Positions 28,187-41,017 of a DNA stretch of 64,000 nucleotides are shown one piece after another. This DNA is from SIAQ01 sp963767835 (GTDB lineage: Bacteria > Planctomycetota > Planctomycetia > Gemmatales > Gemmataceae). The translations under genes were made by a program, and so were the position numbers. The stretch covers positions 1 to 64,000 of the forward strand of contig CAVYFY010000013.1 in assembly GCA_963767835.1 (NCBI GenBank), read 5' to 3'. Each line of letters starts with the position of its first letter. Within the stretch, counting starts at the first letter, position 1. Below the pieces are notes generated by a model. That model was not told where the DNA came from. It made no database searches and saw nothing but the letters and a program-made list of their open reading frames with translations.

Positions 28187-28651
28187 CTATGCTCCGCGGT
28201 CGTGGTTGCCGATTAGGTCCCAGATTTCTTGCGGCGAGGTCGCCTTGCGCAACGACTGGACGAAGTTCTTGTCCTTCAAGCAGCGCGACACGCCTTCGAG
28301 CGCGCGCAGATGGTCGCTCGGGCGTTCTTGGGGCGAAACCAGCATCACCAGTACGAACACCGGGTCATTGTCCACACTGTCGAACGGCACTCCTTTGGTC
28401 GAGACGGCGACGGTACCGACCAGGCGATCGACGCTGGCGTGTTTGGCGTGCGGGATGGCCACGCCGTCGCCGATCCCCGTCGAGCTGAGCAACTCGCGCT
28501 TGAGTATCGCCTTGACGACGTCCTCTTCGTTGCCCTTGAAATAGCCAGCAAGACGGATGTTCTCGACCATCTCGCGAATGGCTGCTTCTTTCTGAACGGC
28601 CGCCAGATTCGCGGAAACGGCTTCGCGAACGATGAACTCGGACATGCGCAT
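28187..28651 (-). CDS. ptsN: PTS EIIA component, fructose/Ntr type
   Basis: 154 residues, matching the single-domain EIIA of the mannitol/fructose/Ntr family. The phosphorylated residue is His68 in GDGVAIPHAKH, and VLVMLVSPQERPSDHLRALEGVSRCL is the conserved second half. GGAG lies eight bases before ATG 28651. Together with HPr and enzyme I, and without any EIIB or EIIC permease, it forms a regulatory phosphorelay resembling PTS-Ntr. The hibernation-factor gene lies just upstream, as in the proteobacterial rpoN-hpf-ptsN group. The assignment as ptsN rather than a transport EIIA rests on this context. Confidence 0.87.
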   Translation of the reverse strand: MRMSEFIVREAVSANLAAVQKEAAIREMVENIRLAGYFKGNEEDVVKAILKRELLSSTGIGDGVAIPHAKHASVDRLVGTVAVSTKGVPFDSVDNDPVFVLVMLVSPQERPSDHLRALEGVSRCLKDKNFVQSLRKATSPQEIWDLIGNHDRGA

Positions 28652-28713
28652 CGGTTTGTCTCCGTCAATATTCGTAGTGGTGAACCGTACTAGTCACCTT
28701 GCACCGCTCACCA

Positions 28714-29067
28714 TCAATCCTCATCCGTGCCCTCGGCGTCGCTGGCGCCCGTATCGCTTGGCGCCGGTCGCCGGCGATGATGATCCTGCACTTTTTCCTT
28801 GTACTTGCGGACTTGCCCTTCCAGCTTCGCCAACACCAAATCAACTGCCGTCAGCAGATCCTTGTTGGTTTCACGGGCGACGAAATCATGCTTGTGCTCC
28901 GCCGAAACCAGGAATTCGACGAGCTTGTTGTCGTCCTGCAAATCGACGAGCACCTCGATCATCATGATGCGTGGGAAAAAGTGCAGCAGCTTGCCAGCTT
29001 TATCGCGAATGTGTTCCTGGGTTGCTTCGTCGAGATGGCCGTGACGGGCCGAAATCTTGATTTGCAC
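28714..29067 (-). CDS. hpf: Ribosome hibernation promoting factor / YfiA family
   Basis: 117 residues. The fold signature of HPF/RaiA is clear: MQIKISARHGHLDEATQEHIRDKAGKLLHFFP at the start, then VEFLVSAEHKHDFVARE and a helix DLLTAVDLVLAKLEGQVRKYKEKVQDHHRRR. It binds the 30S subunit in the tRNA path during starvation. It is a short form with a 20-residue acidic tail instead of the long-form dimerisation domain. It is the first gene of the minus-strand run hpf-ptsN-ptsH-ptsI, suggesting that ribosome silencing is linked to the phosphorelay. Confidence 0.92.
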   Translation of the reverse strand: MQIKISARHGHLDEATQEHIRDKAGKLLHFFPRIMMIEVLVDLQDDNKLVEFLVSAEHKHDFVARETNKDLLTAVDLVLAKLEGQVRKYKEKVQDHHRRRPAPSDTGASDAEGTDED

Positions 29068-29376
29068 GGATAATGCTCCTTAAACTTACCTTCACGGCCC
29101 CGCAAGCGGGGATTGGCAATCGCTTAACTCAGGATGCCTCATTGTAGTCCGGGCCAAGCAACTGTTCAATGGGACTCACCGGCAAAACGGCACCGCCGTT
29201 CCCGCCGATTGGGCCCTCCGCAAGTGCTTAGGGAATAATTCTGATTAAGCGCACTGAGTGGACCGACGGCGGCGCGATTATCAAAGCCGAGGTAGACGTG
29301 GCTGGAAGCGGACTGTTTTGCCGAGCAAAAGGAATTCATCAATTCTTCATTTGAATTTGGTTGCAAACTCGGTAGG

Positions 29377-29628
29377 TTAGGCCACGTCAATTTCTACATT
29401 GCAAGGGCGACGCCATTCGCGGCCCGGTAAATCTGGGCGTTTCCGGCCCGCGAACGTGAATTCCTGGCTCTTGGGAAAATCCGGGCGTTTTGCGATGTAG
29501 GCGTGAAAGCTGATTGAATCCCCAATGCCCAGTTCTCGAATGAATTCGGGAGTTGACGTGGATCCTCTCCGCACGTCTATCCATGCGCTACAGCTGCGCC
29601 AGGGCAATGGTCTGCCGCAGCCGGCCAC
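29377..29628 (-). pseudogene. Possible gene remnant
   Basis: The last 55 codons of this open frame (from about FIRELGIGDSISFHAYIA) have balanced, protein-like composition and end at a proper stop. The first 28 codons look random and there is no convincing ribosome binding site. It could be the tail of a lost gene. I recognise no family, and chance is not excluded. Confidence 0.25.
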
Positions 29629-29737
29629 TCTGCCTTCTCAGAGCGCGCAGCCGTCGTCACCGTGCCGAGTCACCACATCACATTCCTGTCAGCAGCCGAT
29701 CTCGCCAACATTCCAGCTTTTTTCACTGATTGTTATT

Positions 29738-29757
29738 ACGGATGCGTCATCCGTTTT
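29738..29757 (+). terminator. Short hairpin followed by TTTT
   Basis: A 7-bp perfect stem (ACGGATG/CATCCGT) with a three-base loop is followed by four T on the plus strand. No plus-strand gene ends just upstream, so it may instead be an operator or chance. Confidence 0.3.
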
Positions 29758-29867
29758 ACGTTTGTAGCCTGGGCCGATTGAATGTAGTTGCACGCCCGTA
29801 TTGAAACGGTGCGCTTGGCTCTGCATAGTGCCGAGTCGCGCCAAAATTCCTCTTCCGGAGACTCTCC

Positions 29868-32800
29868 ATGTCGTATCAATTGCGCAATTGGATTAAGAAA
29901 TTGAGCGAGACGCTGCGGGGTGCCAATTCGCGGCATGTGCGCCGGCATCGGACTAATACTTCGCGGCCCACCCTTCAGCTACTGGAAGATCGCATTACGC
30001 CGACCAATTTCAACGTCATCGATTTGAGTGATAACGCGGGGAGCGCCTCGGATGTCACCCTACGCTATGCCGTCAACAACGCGGTCAACGGCGACAGTGT
30101 CACTTTCGACCCCAGCATTTCCGGCCCTGGGAACACGATTACCCTAAGTCCTGGCAACGGCCCACTTGTGCTTAGCCAAAGCATCACGATTACCGGGCCC
30201 GGCGCCGCGAACATGGCGATCAGTGGCGGTGGCTCGGTTCAAGATTTCGCCATTAGTAACGGCGTCACGGTCAGTATTACGGGCCTGACCATCGAGAACG
30301 GCCTCGCCGCCACCGGTGCCGGCATCTTCAACGCCGGCACGTTAAGCGTGAGCAATTCCACGATCACCGGCAATCATGCCACTGCCCTTGCCGGCGGCAT
30401 TGCCAACGGAGGTACGCTAACCTTGACCGGCAATTCGATCACCGGCAACACCGCCGCTAGCGCCGCCGGCGGTGTCGGAAACTCCGGCACGCTCACAATG
30501 AGCGGCGACACGATCAGCGGCAATTCTGCTGCCGCCGGCGGTGGCGTCGGCAACAACGGCACGCTGACTTCGACCAGCGATATCATCACCGGCAATACTG
30601 CCCTGTTGACTGGCGGCGGCATCGGCAATGAGGGCACCCTGAGTTTGACCGACTCCACCATTTCCGGAAATTCGGCTGCTGGCTCCGGCAGCGGCATCTA
30701 CAGCACCAGCAGCAGCGTTTTGTCGATATCGAGCTCCGCCGGCACCAACATCAGCAACAATATCAATACCCAGGGCGCTGGCGATATTACCCTGGCCGGC
30801 AGCGGCAGCACCACCATCTCCGGCAATATCAATCTGGGGCCGACTGGCAACCTGGTCGATTCCGGGACCGGCGCTGCCACGGTCAGCGGCGTTATTAGCG
30901 GGTCGGCGGCCTCGGGGACGACTACCATCCAGGGGCTCGTCGGCACCTATTTCAACATCAACAACCAGCCCGCTTCGGGCAATGATGGCACGCAGATGAT
31001 CGCGCCCGCCAGCCCCAGCAATCCGCTCTGGCTGGGCAATCAGACGCCTGCCGCCACCGCGCAGCTCGTCGGCCCCATTGACTTCCAGAATATCTCAGGC
31101 AACGGCTTCGCGGATAGCGTCGGCAATCCGGTTTATTACAATGCCGGCGGCGGCAACAACAATGTCGAGGCGCTGGTACGGCGACATCACCATCCCTGGA
31201 ACCGGCGCCACGCCGGTCCCCATCAGCTTCGGTTTGGCCAGCGACGACGGCAGCATGCTGTACATCGATGGCCAGGCGGTGGTAAGCAATAACGCCTACC
31301 AGGGCTCGCCCGGCTATCCAGGCCTGCAAGTCACGCACACGGTCGATTTGAGCCCCGGCGTGCATACCATCGACGTCGAATACTACAACGGCGGCGGCGG
31401 CGCCTCGGTGTGGGCGCAATGGGATCCCACGGGCGGCAGCAACTTCGTCGATATTCCCAACTCGGTCTTTTCCTCGGTCGTGCCGCAAAACGGCGTGATC
31501 CAGAGCGGCAGCGGCACCTTGACGCTGTCTCATAGCAATTCTTACATCGGCTCCACGACGATCAACGCCGGCAAGCTGATCGCGGCGGCGGATGGCGCCA
31601 TGGGGCCGGCGACAGCGGCAGGCGTCGTGGTCAATAAGGGGGGCGCCCTGGCCTTTGCCGGCGGCGTCAATTACACCACGGCCGAGCCGGTCAGCATCTA
31701 CGGGACCGGCCCGACCCAGCCCAATCCGACCTCCTACGTCGGCTTCACCGGCGCCACCGGTGGGCTCAACTCGGTGCAGGACATTCTCAACTGGACCTAC
31801 ACCAGCGGCGCCACCACGATCGACGACAGCGGCGGCTTTTCCGCCAGCAACTTGCATCTGAATGGCCATGCCTCCATTCTCGGCAACGGCAATCTGCAAC
31901 TGACCGACGGCAACAACAACGAGAGCAGCTCGGCCTGGACCCCCGCCCCGGTCAACGCCGGCAGCTTCACCACCTCCTTCCAGTGGACCTTCGCCGGCAC
32001 CAATCCCAACCCGGCGGATGGCTTCACCTTCGCGGTCCAGAACGACAGCAACACGGCCCTGGGCGCCGGCGGCAGCGGTCTGGGCTACGGCGGCATCCCC
32101 GGCGATAGCTTTGCCGTCCAGATCAATCTTTACACCGGCAGCGGCACGGGCAGCGGCAGCGACTTTGGCGTCGGCATCAACGGCTCGGTCAGTCACCCGA
32201 TCGATTTGACCGCGCACGGCATCAATTTCCAGACCAATCCGGGCGACACGTACCAGGCCACGATTTCCGATGACGGTCAGGGCAATGTGACGGTCACCCT
32301 TCTGGACACCAATAGCGGCGCCACGTATACGCAGACGTTCAACGTCAGCGGTTCGTATAGCGTGCCGGGCAACGGGGCCATTGAGAACATCAGCGGCGTC
32401 AACTCGTTCGCCGGCCCCATCACCGTGGCCGGTCCGGCGACGGTCGGTGCGGATGCCGGCTCACTGAATCTCAACGGCGGCATGTCCCTGGGTTCGAGCG
32501 CGCTCACCCTGTCCGGCGCCGGCGCCGCCACGATCAGCGGCGCGGTCAGCTCCAATGGCGGCACGTTGGCGGGTGCTGGCGCGGGCGCCGAAACGGTCAG
32601 CGGCAACGTCTCGTGCTCGGGCAGCGGCCTCAACCTGGATAGCACCACCGCTCTGACCATCTCCGGCAATATCGACCTGGGCGCGGCCGGCAACCTCACC
32701 GACAATAGCACCGGCCACGACACGATCAGCGGCGTCATCAGCGGTTCGGGCACCGGCTCCGAGCAGGGGCTCATCGGCCAATATTTCAACATCGGCGCCA

Positions 32801-35800
32801 CCCAGAGCCTCATCCAGCCTGCCGCTCCCAGCAATGCCAATTGGCTGGGCAATCATACCCCCGCCGTCACGGCGCAGCTCGTGGGTCCGATCGATTTCCC
32901 GGATATTCAGCAGGATGGCAATGCCATGGGGTTCACGGACACCGAGGGCAACACCTATTACAATCTGAACCCGACTCCGGGCGCCGGCGACAATAACAAC
33001 GTCGAAGGCCGCTGGTATGGCGACATCGACATTCCCAACAATGGCATTGCCGGCAATCCGATCAGCTTCCAGACCGGCAGCGACGACGGCAGCATGCTGT
33101 ACATCGACGGCAACGCCGTCGTGAACAACAACTTCTTCCAGGGCGTTGTCTACCGGTCGGCCACCGTGGATCTGACTCCCGGCTTGCACACCATCGACGT
33201 CGAATACTACCAGGGGGGCGGCGGCGCAGCCATGGACGCCCAGTGGGATCCCAACGGCGGCAACAGCTTTGTCGATATTCCCAACTCCGTCTTCTCCGTG
33301 CCCAACAACGGCGTGACCATGAACGGCAGCGGCACGTTGACCCTGTCGAACGGCAACACCTACAACGGCCCCACCACGGTCAACGCCGGCATCCTCCAGG
33401 TCAATGGCACGACGGGCACCGGCAACGGCGCCGTGACGGTCAAGAGCGGCGGCACCCTGGCGGGGCACGGCACGACCGGCGCCGTCAGCAACGACGGCAC
33501 CATCAATCCCGGTCTCGGTACACCCGCCACCCTCAGCACCGGCAGCCTCACGTTCGGCTCCGGCCTCTACACCGTCACCGCCGATTCCAGTTCCAACTAC
33601 ACCTCGCTGAACGTGACGGGCAATATCGATCTGACCGGCGGCATTCTCAACGTCAACCTGGGCTACACACCGGCGGCCGGCGTCAGCTTCACGATCCTCC
33701 ACAACGTGGACAACACGCCCATTACCGGCACCTTCAGCGCCGTGCTCGACGGCATCACCTACAACTTGCCGGAAGGGGCGTACTGGGACTTCGGCGGCAC
33801 CTACTTCACGATCACCTACCTTGGCAACGCCGGCCACGACGTGGTGCTCACCTCGACCGCCACCCACCCGACCTACGGCGAAACGCTGGACGCCAGCGGC
33901 AACCTGACCATTTACCAGGAAGACCCCGGCGCCAACGATAACCTGCAATTCTCGCTCGCGGGCGGCGTTTACACGCTCACGGATGTCGGCGGCCTCTTGT
34001 TCGACAACCCCGGCGGCGCCAATTCCGTCGAGATCAGCGGCGGGCTCACCAGCACGATCACCGTTCCCAGCGCCGACGCGACTTCCATCACCGTCAGCCT
34101 CGGCGTCGGCATGAACGTGTTCGACGTCACCGCCGCCGACGCCACGCTCGCGCCCTTGAGCGTGAACACCGGCTTGACGGCCGGCGACCAGTTGAACGTC
34201 GAAGTTCCGTTGACGGTCAGCGGGGCCCTGTCACTGGCGTCGAACGCCGTCACGGACGGCTCGACGCTGAACGTCGCGTCCCTCAGCGTGGACAGCGGCG
34301 GAACTTCCACGCTCAGCGGCAATGTCGCCACCTCCGGCAGCGGCGTCGCCCTGGGCGGCAGCGGCAGCATCACGGTCAGCGGCAATATCAACCTCGGCGC
34401 CACGGGCAACCTCAGCGACGCCAGCACCGGCAGCGATACCGTCAGCGGCGTCATCAGCGGCACGGCCGCGACCGCAGTCGTGCAGGGACTCAGCGGCGAT
34501 TACTATAACCTTGGAGCGAGCCAGAGCCTGATTGCGCCTGCCAATGCCAGCAATCCCAACTGGCTGGGCAATCAAACCCCCGCCGTGACCGCCCTGCTCG
34601 TCGGGCCCATCGACTTCCAGGACATCAACGACACCGGCGCCGCCATGGGCTTCACCGATCCCTTGGGCAACACCTACTACAATCTGAACCCGACTCCGGC
34701 GCCGGCGACAATAACAACGTTGAGGCCCGCTGGTTCGGCGACATCGACATTCCCAACAACGGCAACGCCGGCAATCCGATCAGCTTCGGTCTGGCCAGCG
34801 ACGACGGCAGCATGCTGTACATCGATGGCCAGGCGGTGGTGAACAACAACTTCTTCCAGGGCTCGCCCGGCTATCCGGGCCTGCAAGTCACCAACACAGT
34901 CGATTTGACTCCGGGCCTGCACACCATTGACGTGGAATACTACAACGGCGGCGGCGGCGCTTCGGTGTGGGCCCAGTGGGATCCCGCCGGCGGCAGCAGC
35001 TTCGTCGATATTCCCAACTCCGTGTTTTCCACCGTCGCGAATATCAACAGCGTGACCAAGACCGGCAGCGGCACCCTGACCCTGACGCACGCCAACACCT
35101 ACGTCGGCGCCACCACGATCGACGGCGGCAAATTGATCGTGACGGCGAACGGCGCCATGGGGCCGGCCAGCGATCCGGGCATCTTCGTCAATTCCGGCGG
35201 CGCCCTGGCCCTGAGCGGCGGCGTCAATTACGCCACCGCCGAAGCGATCGCCATCAGCGGCGCGGGGCTGGCCGGCAACGGCGCCATCGAGAACCTCAGC
35301 GGCAACAATACCTTCTCCGGGTCCATCACCGTCCAGGGCAACGCCACCATCGGCTCCGATGCCGGCGCCCTCACCCTCAATGGCGCCGCCACCCCCACCT
35401 GCAGCATCAACAACGGCAACCTGACCACGACCGGCGCCGGCAACATCGACCTCGAGGACGTCCTCCAGTCAGGCCAGGGCGCCAGTTCCTACGTCGGCTT
35501 CACCGGCGCCACCGGCGGCCTTAACGCCACGCAAAACATCCTGACCTGGACCTATCAAAGCGGCGCCACCTTGATCGATGACAGCACCGGCTTCGCCAGC
35601 AACAATCTGACCATCAACGGCAACGCTCAATACAATGGTGCGTTCCCCGGCACGAGCCTGCAACTGACCGACGGCAACAACGGCGAGTCCGCCTCGGCCT
35701 GGACGCCAACCCCGGTGCCGGTGGGCAACTTCGTCAGCACCTTCCAGTGGACCTACCAAAACACCCCCAACCCGTTTGACCCGGCCGACGGCTTCACCTT

Positions 35801-38800
35801 CGCCGTGCAGAACGACAACAACCGGGTGGTCGGCGGCGGCGGCGGCGGTCTGGGTTACAATGGCATCCCAGGCAATAGCTATGCGGTCGAATTCAATGTC
35901 TACTCCGGCAGCGGCACGGGCACCGGCAGCGACTTCGGCGTGGGCTACAACGGCGCCGTCAATCACCCGATCGATCTGACCTCCCACGACATCAACTTCC
36001 ACAACAACTACACCGATACCTTCGAGGCCACGGTCGTCAACAACGGCGCCGGCCTTCTGACCGTGACCATTTGGGACGCCACCCTGAATCCGACCGGCAG
36101 CCCGACGGGGGGCGCCTATTACAGCACGACCTTCACGGCGCCCACCTATGGCGCCCTGATCAAGAACGGCACGGGCACGTTGACCCTGTCCAACGCCGAC
36201 AACCCCTTCACCGGCGCGACGATCATCAACGCCGGCCATTTGCTCGTGACGGCGGACGGCGCCATGGGGCCGGCCAATGCCCTGGGCGTCTATGTGAACA
36301 ACGGCGGCGCCCTGGCCTTCAGCGGCGGCCTCAACTACACGACGGCCGAAGCGGTCAGCATCAACGGCGCCGGCCCGGCCGGCAACGGCGCCATTGAGAA
36401 CCTCAGCGGCGTCAACTCCTTCGCCGGCGCCATCAGCGTCGCCGGCCAGTTCGCCACCATCGGCTCTGACGCCGCCTCCTTGACGCTCAGCGGCAATATC
36501 GACCTGGGCGCCGTCGGCAACCTCACCGTCAACGGCGCCGGGCAGACCACGCTCAGCGGCGTCATCAGCGGCACGGGCACGGGAAGCGTCCAGACCGCTG
36601 GCCTGGTCGGCACCTATTTCAACCTGGGAGCCAACCAGAACCTGATCTCCCCCGCCAACTCCAGCAATCCCAACTGGCTGGGCAATCAGATCCCCGCTGC
36701 CACCGCCCAGCTTGTCGGGCCCATCGACTTCCGCAATATCTCGGCCAATGGTTTCGCCGACAGCGTCGGCGACCCGAATTATTACAACCCCAGCCCCGGC
36801 AACAATAACAACGTCGAGGCCCGCTGGTACGGCGATATCCTCATCCCGGGCACCGGCGTCACTCCGGTCCCCATCAGCTTCGGCCTCGCCAGCGACGACG
36901 GCAGCATGCTCTACATCGATGGCACTGCCGTGGTGAACAACAACTTCTTCCAGGGCTCGCCCGGCTATCCCGGCCTGCAACGCACCAGCACCGTGGACCT
37001 GACCCCCGGCCTGCACGCCATTGACGTCGAATATTACCAGGGCGGCGGCGGCGCCTCGGTCTGGGCCATGTGGGATCCCACCGGCGGCAGTAACTTCGTC
37101 GATATCCCCAACTCCGCCTTCGTTGTCCCGGGCGTCAATGACCTGAACAAGATCGGTTCCGGAACGCTGACCCTCGCGAACACCAACACCTACACCGGTG
37201 CGACCACGGTCAACGCCGGCCACCTGGTGGTGACGGCGGACGGGGCCATGGGACCGGCCAGCGCCGTGGGCGTCTTCGTCAACGCCGGCGGCGCCCTCGG
37301 TTTTACCGGCGGCCTCAACTACACCACCGCGGAACCGACCACCATCGTCGGCTCCGGTCCGGCGGGCAACGGCGCCATCGAGAACCTCGGCGGCGTCAAC
37401 TCCTTCGCGGCCCCCATCACCCTGGGCGGCAATGCCACGATCGGCGCCGACGCCGGCTCGTTGACGCTCTCCGGCAACGTCAACATGGGCCTGAACAACC
37501 TCACCGCCACCGGCGCCGGCCAAACCACCATCAGCGGCGTCATCAGCGGCACGTCGGGACCGGGCCTCACCGGCACCTATTTCAACCTGGGCGCCACCCA
37601 GAACCTGATTCAGCCCGCCGCCGCCAGCAATCCCAACTGGCTGGGCAATCAAATCCCCGCCGCCACCGCCCGGCTCATCGGCGCCATTGACTTCCAGAAT
37701 ATCGCCGCCAACGGCTTTCAGGACAACGTGGGCAACACCTATTACGACCCGGCCCCCGGCAACAACAACAACGTCGAAGCCCGCTGGTACGGCGACATCA
37801 TCATCCCCGGCACCGGTAATCTCCCCGTGCCCATCAGCTTCGGCCTCGCCAGCGACGACGGCAGCATGCTCTATATCGATGGCGTCGCGGTGGTGAACAA
37901 CAACCACTTCCAGGGCTCCCCCGGCTATCCCGGCCTGCAGGTCACCAATACCGTGGATCTGACCCCCGGCCTGCACACCATCGATGTCGAATACTACCAG
38001 GGCGGCGGCGGCGCCTCCGTCTGGGCCCAGTGGGACCCCACCGGCGGCAACAACTTTGTCGATATCCCCAACTCCGCCTTCTTCACCGGCGGCGACAACC
38101 TCATCAAGAACGGCGCCGGCTCGCTGACCCTGGCCAATTCCAACACTTATCTCGGCTCCACCACCATCAATGCCGGCACCCTGATCGCGACCTCCACGGG
38201 CGCCATGGGACCGTCCAACGCCCTGGGCGTCCAGGTCAATGCCGGCGGCGCCCTGGCCTTCGCCGGCAACGTTAACTACTCCACGACCGAGCCGATCACC
38301 ATCAATGGCTCAGGGCCCGCCGGCCACGGCGCCATCGAGAATCTCAGCGACAGCAACACCTTCTACGCCCCCATCACCCTCGGCAGCGATGCCACCATCG
38401 GCTCCGATGCCGGCACGCTGGACCTCAATTACCCCAACCTCAATTTGAGCGTCCACAACCTGACCACCACCGGCGCCGGCATCACGCTCATCACCAGCGC
38501 CTTGCAGCAGCAGCCCGGCAGCTTCGTCGGCTTCACCGGCGGCACCGGCGGCGCCGCCTCCGAGCAGGATATCCTCAACTGGACCTATGTCAGCGGCAGC
38601 ACCGATATCGATTACAGCGGCGGCTTCGCCAGCAGCAACCTCTCCCTCAATAACGGCGCTTCCGTCCAGGGGACCGAGCTCCAGCTCACTGACGGCGGCT
38701 ACGGCGAAGCTCGCACCGCCTGGACCCAAACCCCCGTCCCCGTGGGCGGCTTCAACACCTCCTTCCAGTGGACCTATGGCAACACCTTCAGCCCCCAGGC

Positions 38801-40907
38801 CGACGGCTTCACCTTCGCCATCCAGAACGACTCCAACACCGCCGTCGGCAATGCCGGCGGCGCCCTGGCCTACTCCGGCATCCCCGGCCAAAGCCTCGCC
38901 GTCCAGTTCAACCTCTACAACGGCGTCAGCACCTTCGGCATCGGCTACGACGGCGTCATCAACGATCAAGCCGTCGATTTGACCGCCTTCGGCATCGATT
39001 TCCACGCCAATCCCACCGATACCTTCCAGACCAATCTGGTCAACGACGGCGCCGGCGATTTGACCATCACCATCTTCGACGCCACCCTGAATCCCACCGG
39101 CAATCCCGGCGGCGGCGCTTACTTCACCTACACCTTCAGCCTCAGCTCCGCTTTTGTCGGCTTCACCGGCGCCACCGGCGGCGCCGCCTCTACCCAGCAG
39201 ATTCTCAACTGGACCTATTCCAGCGGCGCCACCAATATCAACTACAGCGGCGGCTTCAATCCCAACACCTTGAGCCTCAATGGCAATGCCTCCGTCCAGG
39301 GATCCGCCCTCCAGCTCACCGACGGCAACAACGGCGAGGCCAGCTCCGCCTGGACCGCCACCCAGGTTCCCGTCGGCAGCTTCACCACCACCTTCCAGTG
39401 GACCTACGGACCCAACCCCCAGGCCGATGGCTTTACCTTCGCCCTCCAGCAAGCCGGCAACACCGCCCTCGGCGGCGGCGGCGGCTCTCTGGGCTATGCC
39501 GGCATCCCCGGCAATAGCGTCGCCGTTGAGTTCAACCTCTACAACGGCGTCAGCACCTTCGGCATCGGCTTCGACGGTGACATCAATCACCCCAGCGACC
39601 TGACCGCCAGCGGCATCGATTTCCACGCCCATCCCAGCGATGTCTTCCAGGCCACCATCACCGACAACGGCCTGGGCGATTTCACCGTCAGCATCTGGGA
39701 CACCACCCTGAATACCTCCGCCACTCCCAACTACACCGTGACCATTGCCTTCCCCGTCGTCCCGCTCAGCGTTGCCGACGAGGTTACCCAGGATGGCACG
39801 GGCACGACGATCCTGTCGGGCGTCAGCGATTACACCGGCGCCACCACCGTCAGCGAAGGCACCCTCCAGGTCGATGGCAACATCACCACCAGCTCCGGCG
39901 TCACCGTGGCCGCCGGCGCTACCCTCTCGGGCATCGGCACCGTTCCCGCCACCACCGTCCATGGCACCCTCGAACCCGGCGACATCCCTCAAGCCGGCAC
40001 GCTCAACACCGACCTCGACTTCACCGCCGGCAGCACCCTGCATATCAACGAGGCCGGCGGCGTTTGCAGCGAGGTGAACGTCAATGGCTCCGCATCGCTC
40101 ACCGGCGCTGCGCTCAGCGTCTCCTTCGCGGATATCGTCGGCGTCGGCTCCATGTACACCATCGTTCACACCACCGGCGGCCTGGGCGGCACCACCTTCA
40201 ACGGTCTGCCCAACGGCGGCACCGTGGTCGATACCACCAACGGACAGGTTTTTGAGGTCACCTACACGTCCACGGATGTGATCCTCACCAAGATGACTGG
40301 GTCGGCGCCGGCGCCGAGTATCACGAACGTGGTGATCAACCAGAACATCTCGGCACTGTACAACGCGGCGGGCCAGCCTGCGCCCGGCACGCAGCGATCC
40401 ATGGTCAACGACATCGTTTACACGTTCAGCGAGGCGGTCAACATCGTTGGCCCGGGGACCGATCCGAACGTGTTCACCATCGCCATTGCCGCCGGCTGGA
40501 CCGGCACGTTGCCGACCCTCAGTTGGGCGCCCGTCGCCGGCTCGGGCGACACCCAGTGGGCCGTTTCCTTCACCGGTTCCGGCGTCAGCGGCGGCTCGAT
40601 CGCCAATGGCGCCTACACCATCACCGTCAACCATCCGTCGGAAATCACCGCGGTATCCGATGGCCAGGATTTGAGCCTTGCCGGCAGCGGCATCGGCAGC
40701 GCCACCCAATCCTTCTACCGCCTGTTCGGCGACATCAACGGCGACGAGTTCGTCAACGCCGCCGACAACCTGAAGTTCAAACCGGCCCTGACGACCTACA
40801 ACGCCGCCTTCGATTACAACGCCGACGGCTTCGTCAACGCCTCCGACAATCTGAAATTCAAGGCTGACCTGACCGTCAACTTCAGCGGCTTCACGCCAAC
40901 CATCTAA
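29868..40907 (+). CDS. Giant surface protein: five PA14 domains, four lectin-like domains, beta-strand repeats, dockerin-like end (two frame breaks)
   Basis: Repaired length is about 3,680 residues. The N-terminus has a basic region and the planctomycete-type LQLLEDRITP signal (about residues 36-45), then a beta-helix region rich in GNSAAAGGGV repeats. Five PA14 modules begin near 30937, 32764, 34483, 36598 and 37561 (G-L-x-G-x-Y(F/Y)N ... SFGLASDDGSMLYIDG ... HTIDVEYYQGGGG). Four L-type-lectin-like modules begin near 31735, 35488, 38521 and 39157. Autotransporter-associated strand repeats (SGTLTLxxxNTYxGxTTI) lie between them. The C-terminus has two calcium-loop motifs (DINGDEFVNAADN, DYNADGFVNASDN), dockerin-like. 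Frames break near 31170 (two bases lost) and 34698 (GG for GGG). GGAG precedes ATG 29868. Probably a carbohydrate-binding adhesin or surface scaffold. Confidence 0.85.
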
Positions 40908-40925
40908 CGTTCCCGAACGCATGAT

Positions 40926-40969
40926 AAAGGGGCTGGTGCTCGGCTAAACCCGATGCTCCAGTCCCTTGA
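40926..40969 (+). terminator. Imperfect hairpin after the giant gene
   Basis: AAGGGGCTGGTGCTCGG and its near-complement CCGATGCTCCAGTCCCTT form a stem of about 16 pairs with a few mismatches, starting some 20 bases after the stop codon. No U-run follows, so it is a likely 3' end structure rather than a proven terminator. Confidence 0.5.
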
Positions 40970-41017
40970 TCTTGGACCATGCAATGCAACGGCTCGACGT
41001 TGGATTCAAATATCCCG

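Larger units (their letters stand above)
29068..29867. other. Intergenic region between hpf and the giant surface-protein gene
   Basis: About 800 bases with no confident gene. It should contain the promoter of hpf on the left and that of the giant gene on the right. I see one possible gene remnant (29377-29628, minus) and one short hairpin (29738-29757). The right third is richer in A/T than its surroundings. Confidence 0.6.

Noticed and set aside
30340..30700. Possible CRISPR-like array because of regularly spaced GGCACGCT and GGCAAC motifs
   Set aside because: The repeats are coding repeats of the beta-helix region, in frame, with variable spacing and no conserved spacers.
30958..33948. 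Minus-strand open frames of 419 and 495 codons
   Set aside because: Shadow frames opposite PA14 and lectin modules; repetitive Gly/Val/Ala/Arg composition.
35469..37976. Long minus-strand open frame of 835 codons opposite the giant gene
   Set aside because: The frame arises because G/C-rich third codon positions suppress stops on the other strand; the product is Gly/Ala/Val-rich low-complexity sequence with no domain, while the plus strand encodes clear PA14 and lectin modules.
38310..40922. Minus-strand open frame of 870 codons
   Set aside because: Same shadow effect; it overlaps the dockerin-like end and lectin modules of the giant gene and has no credible start context.
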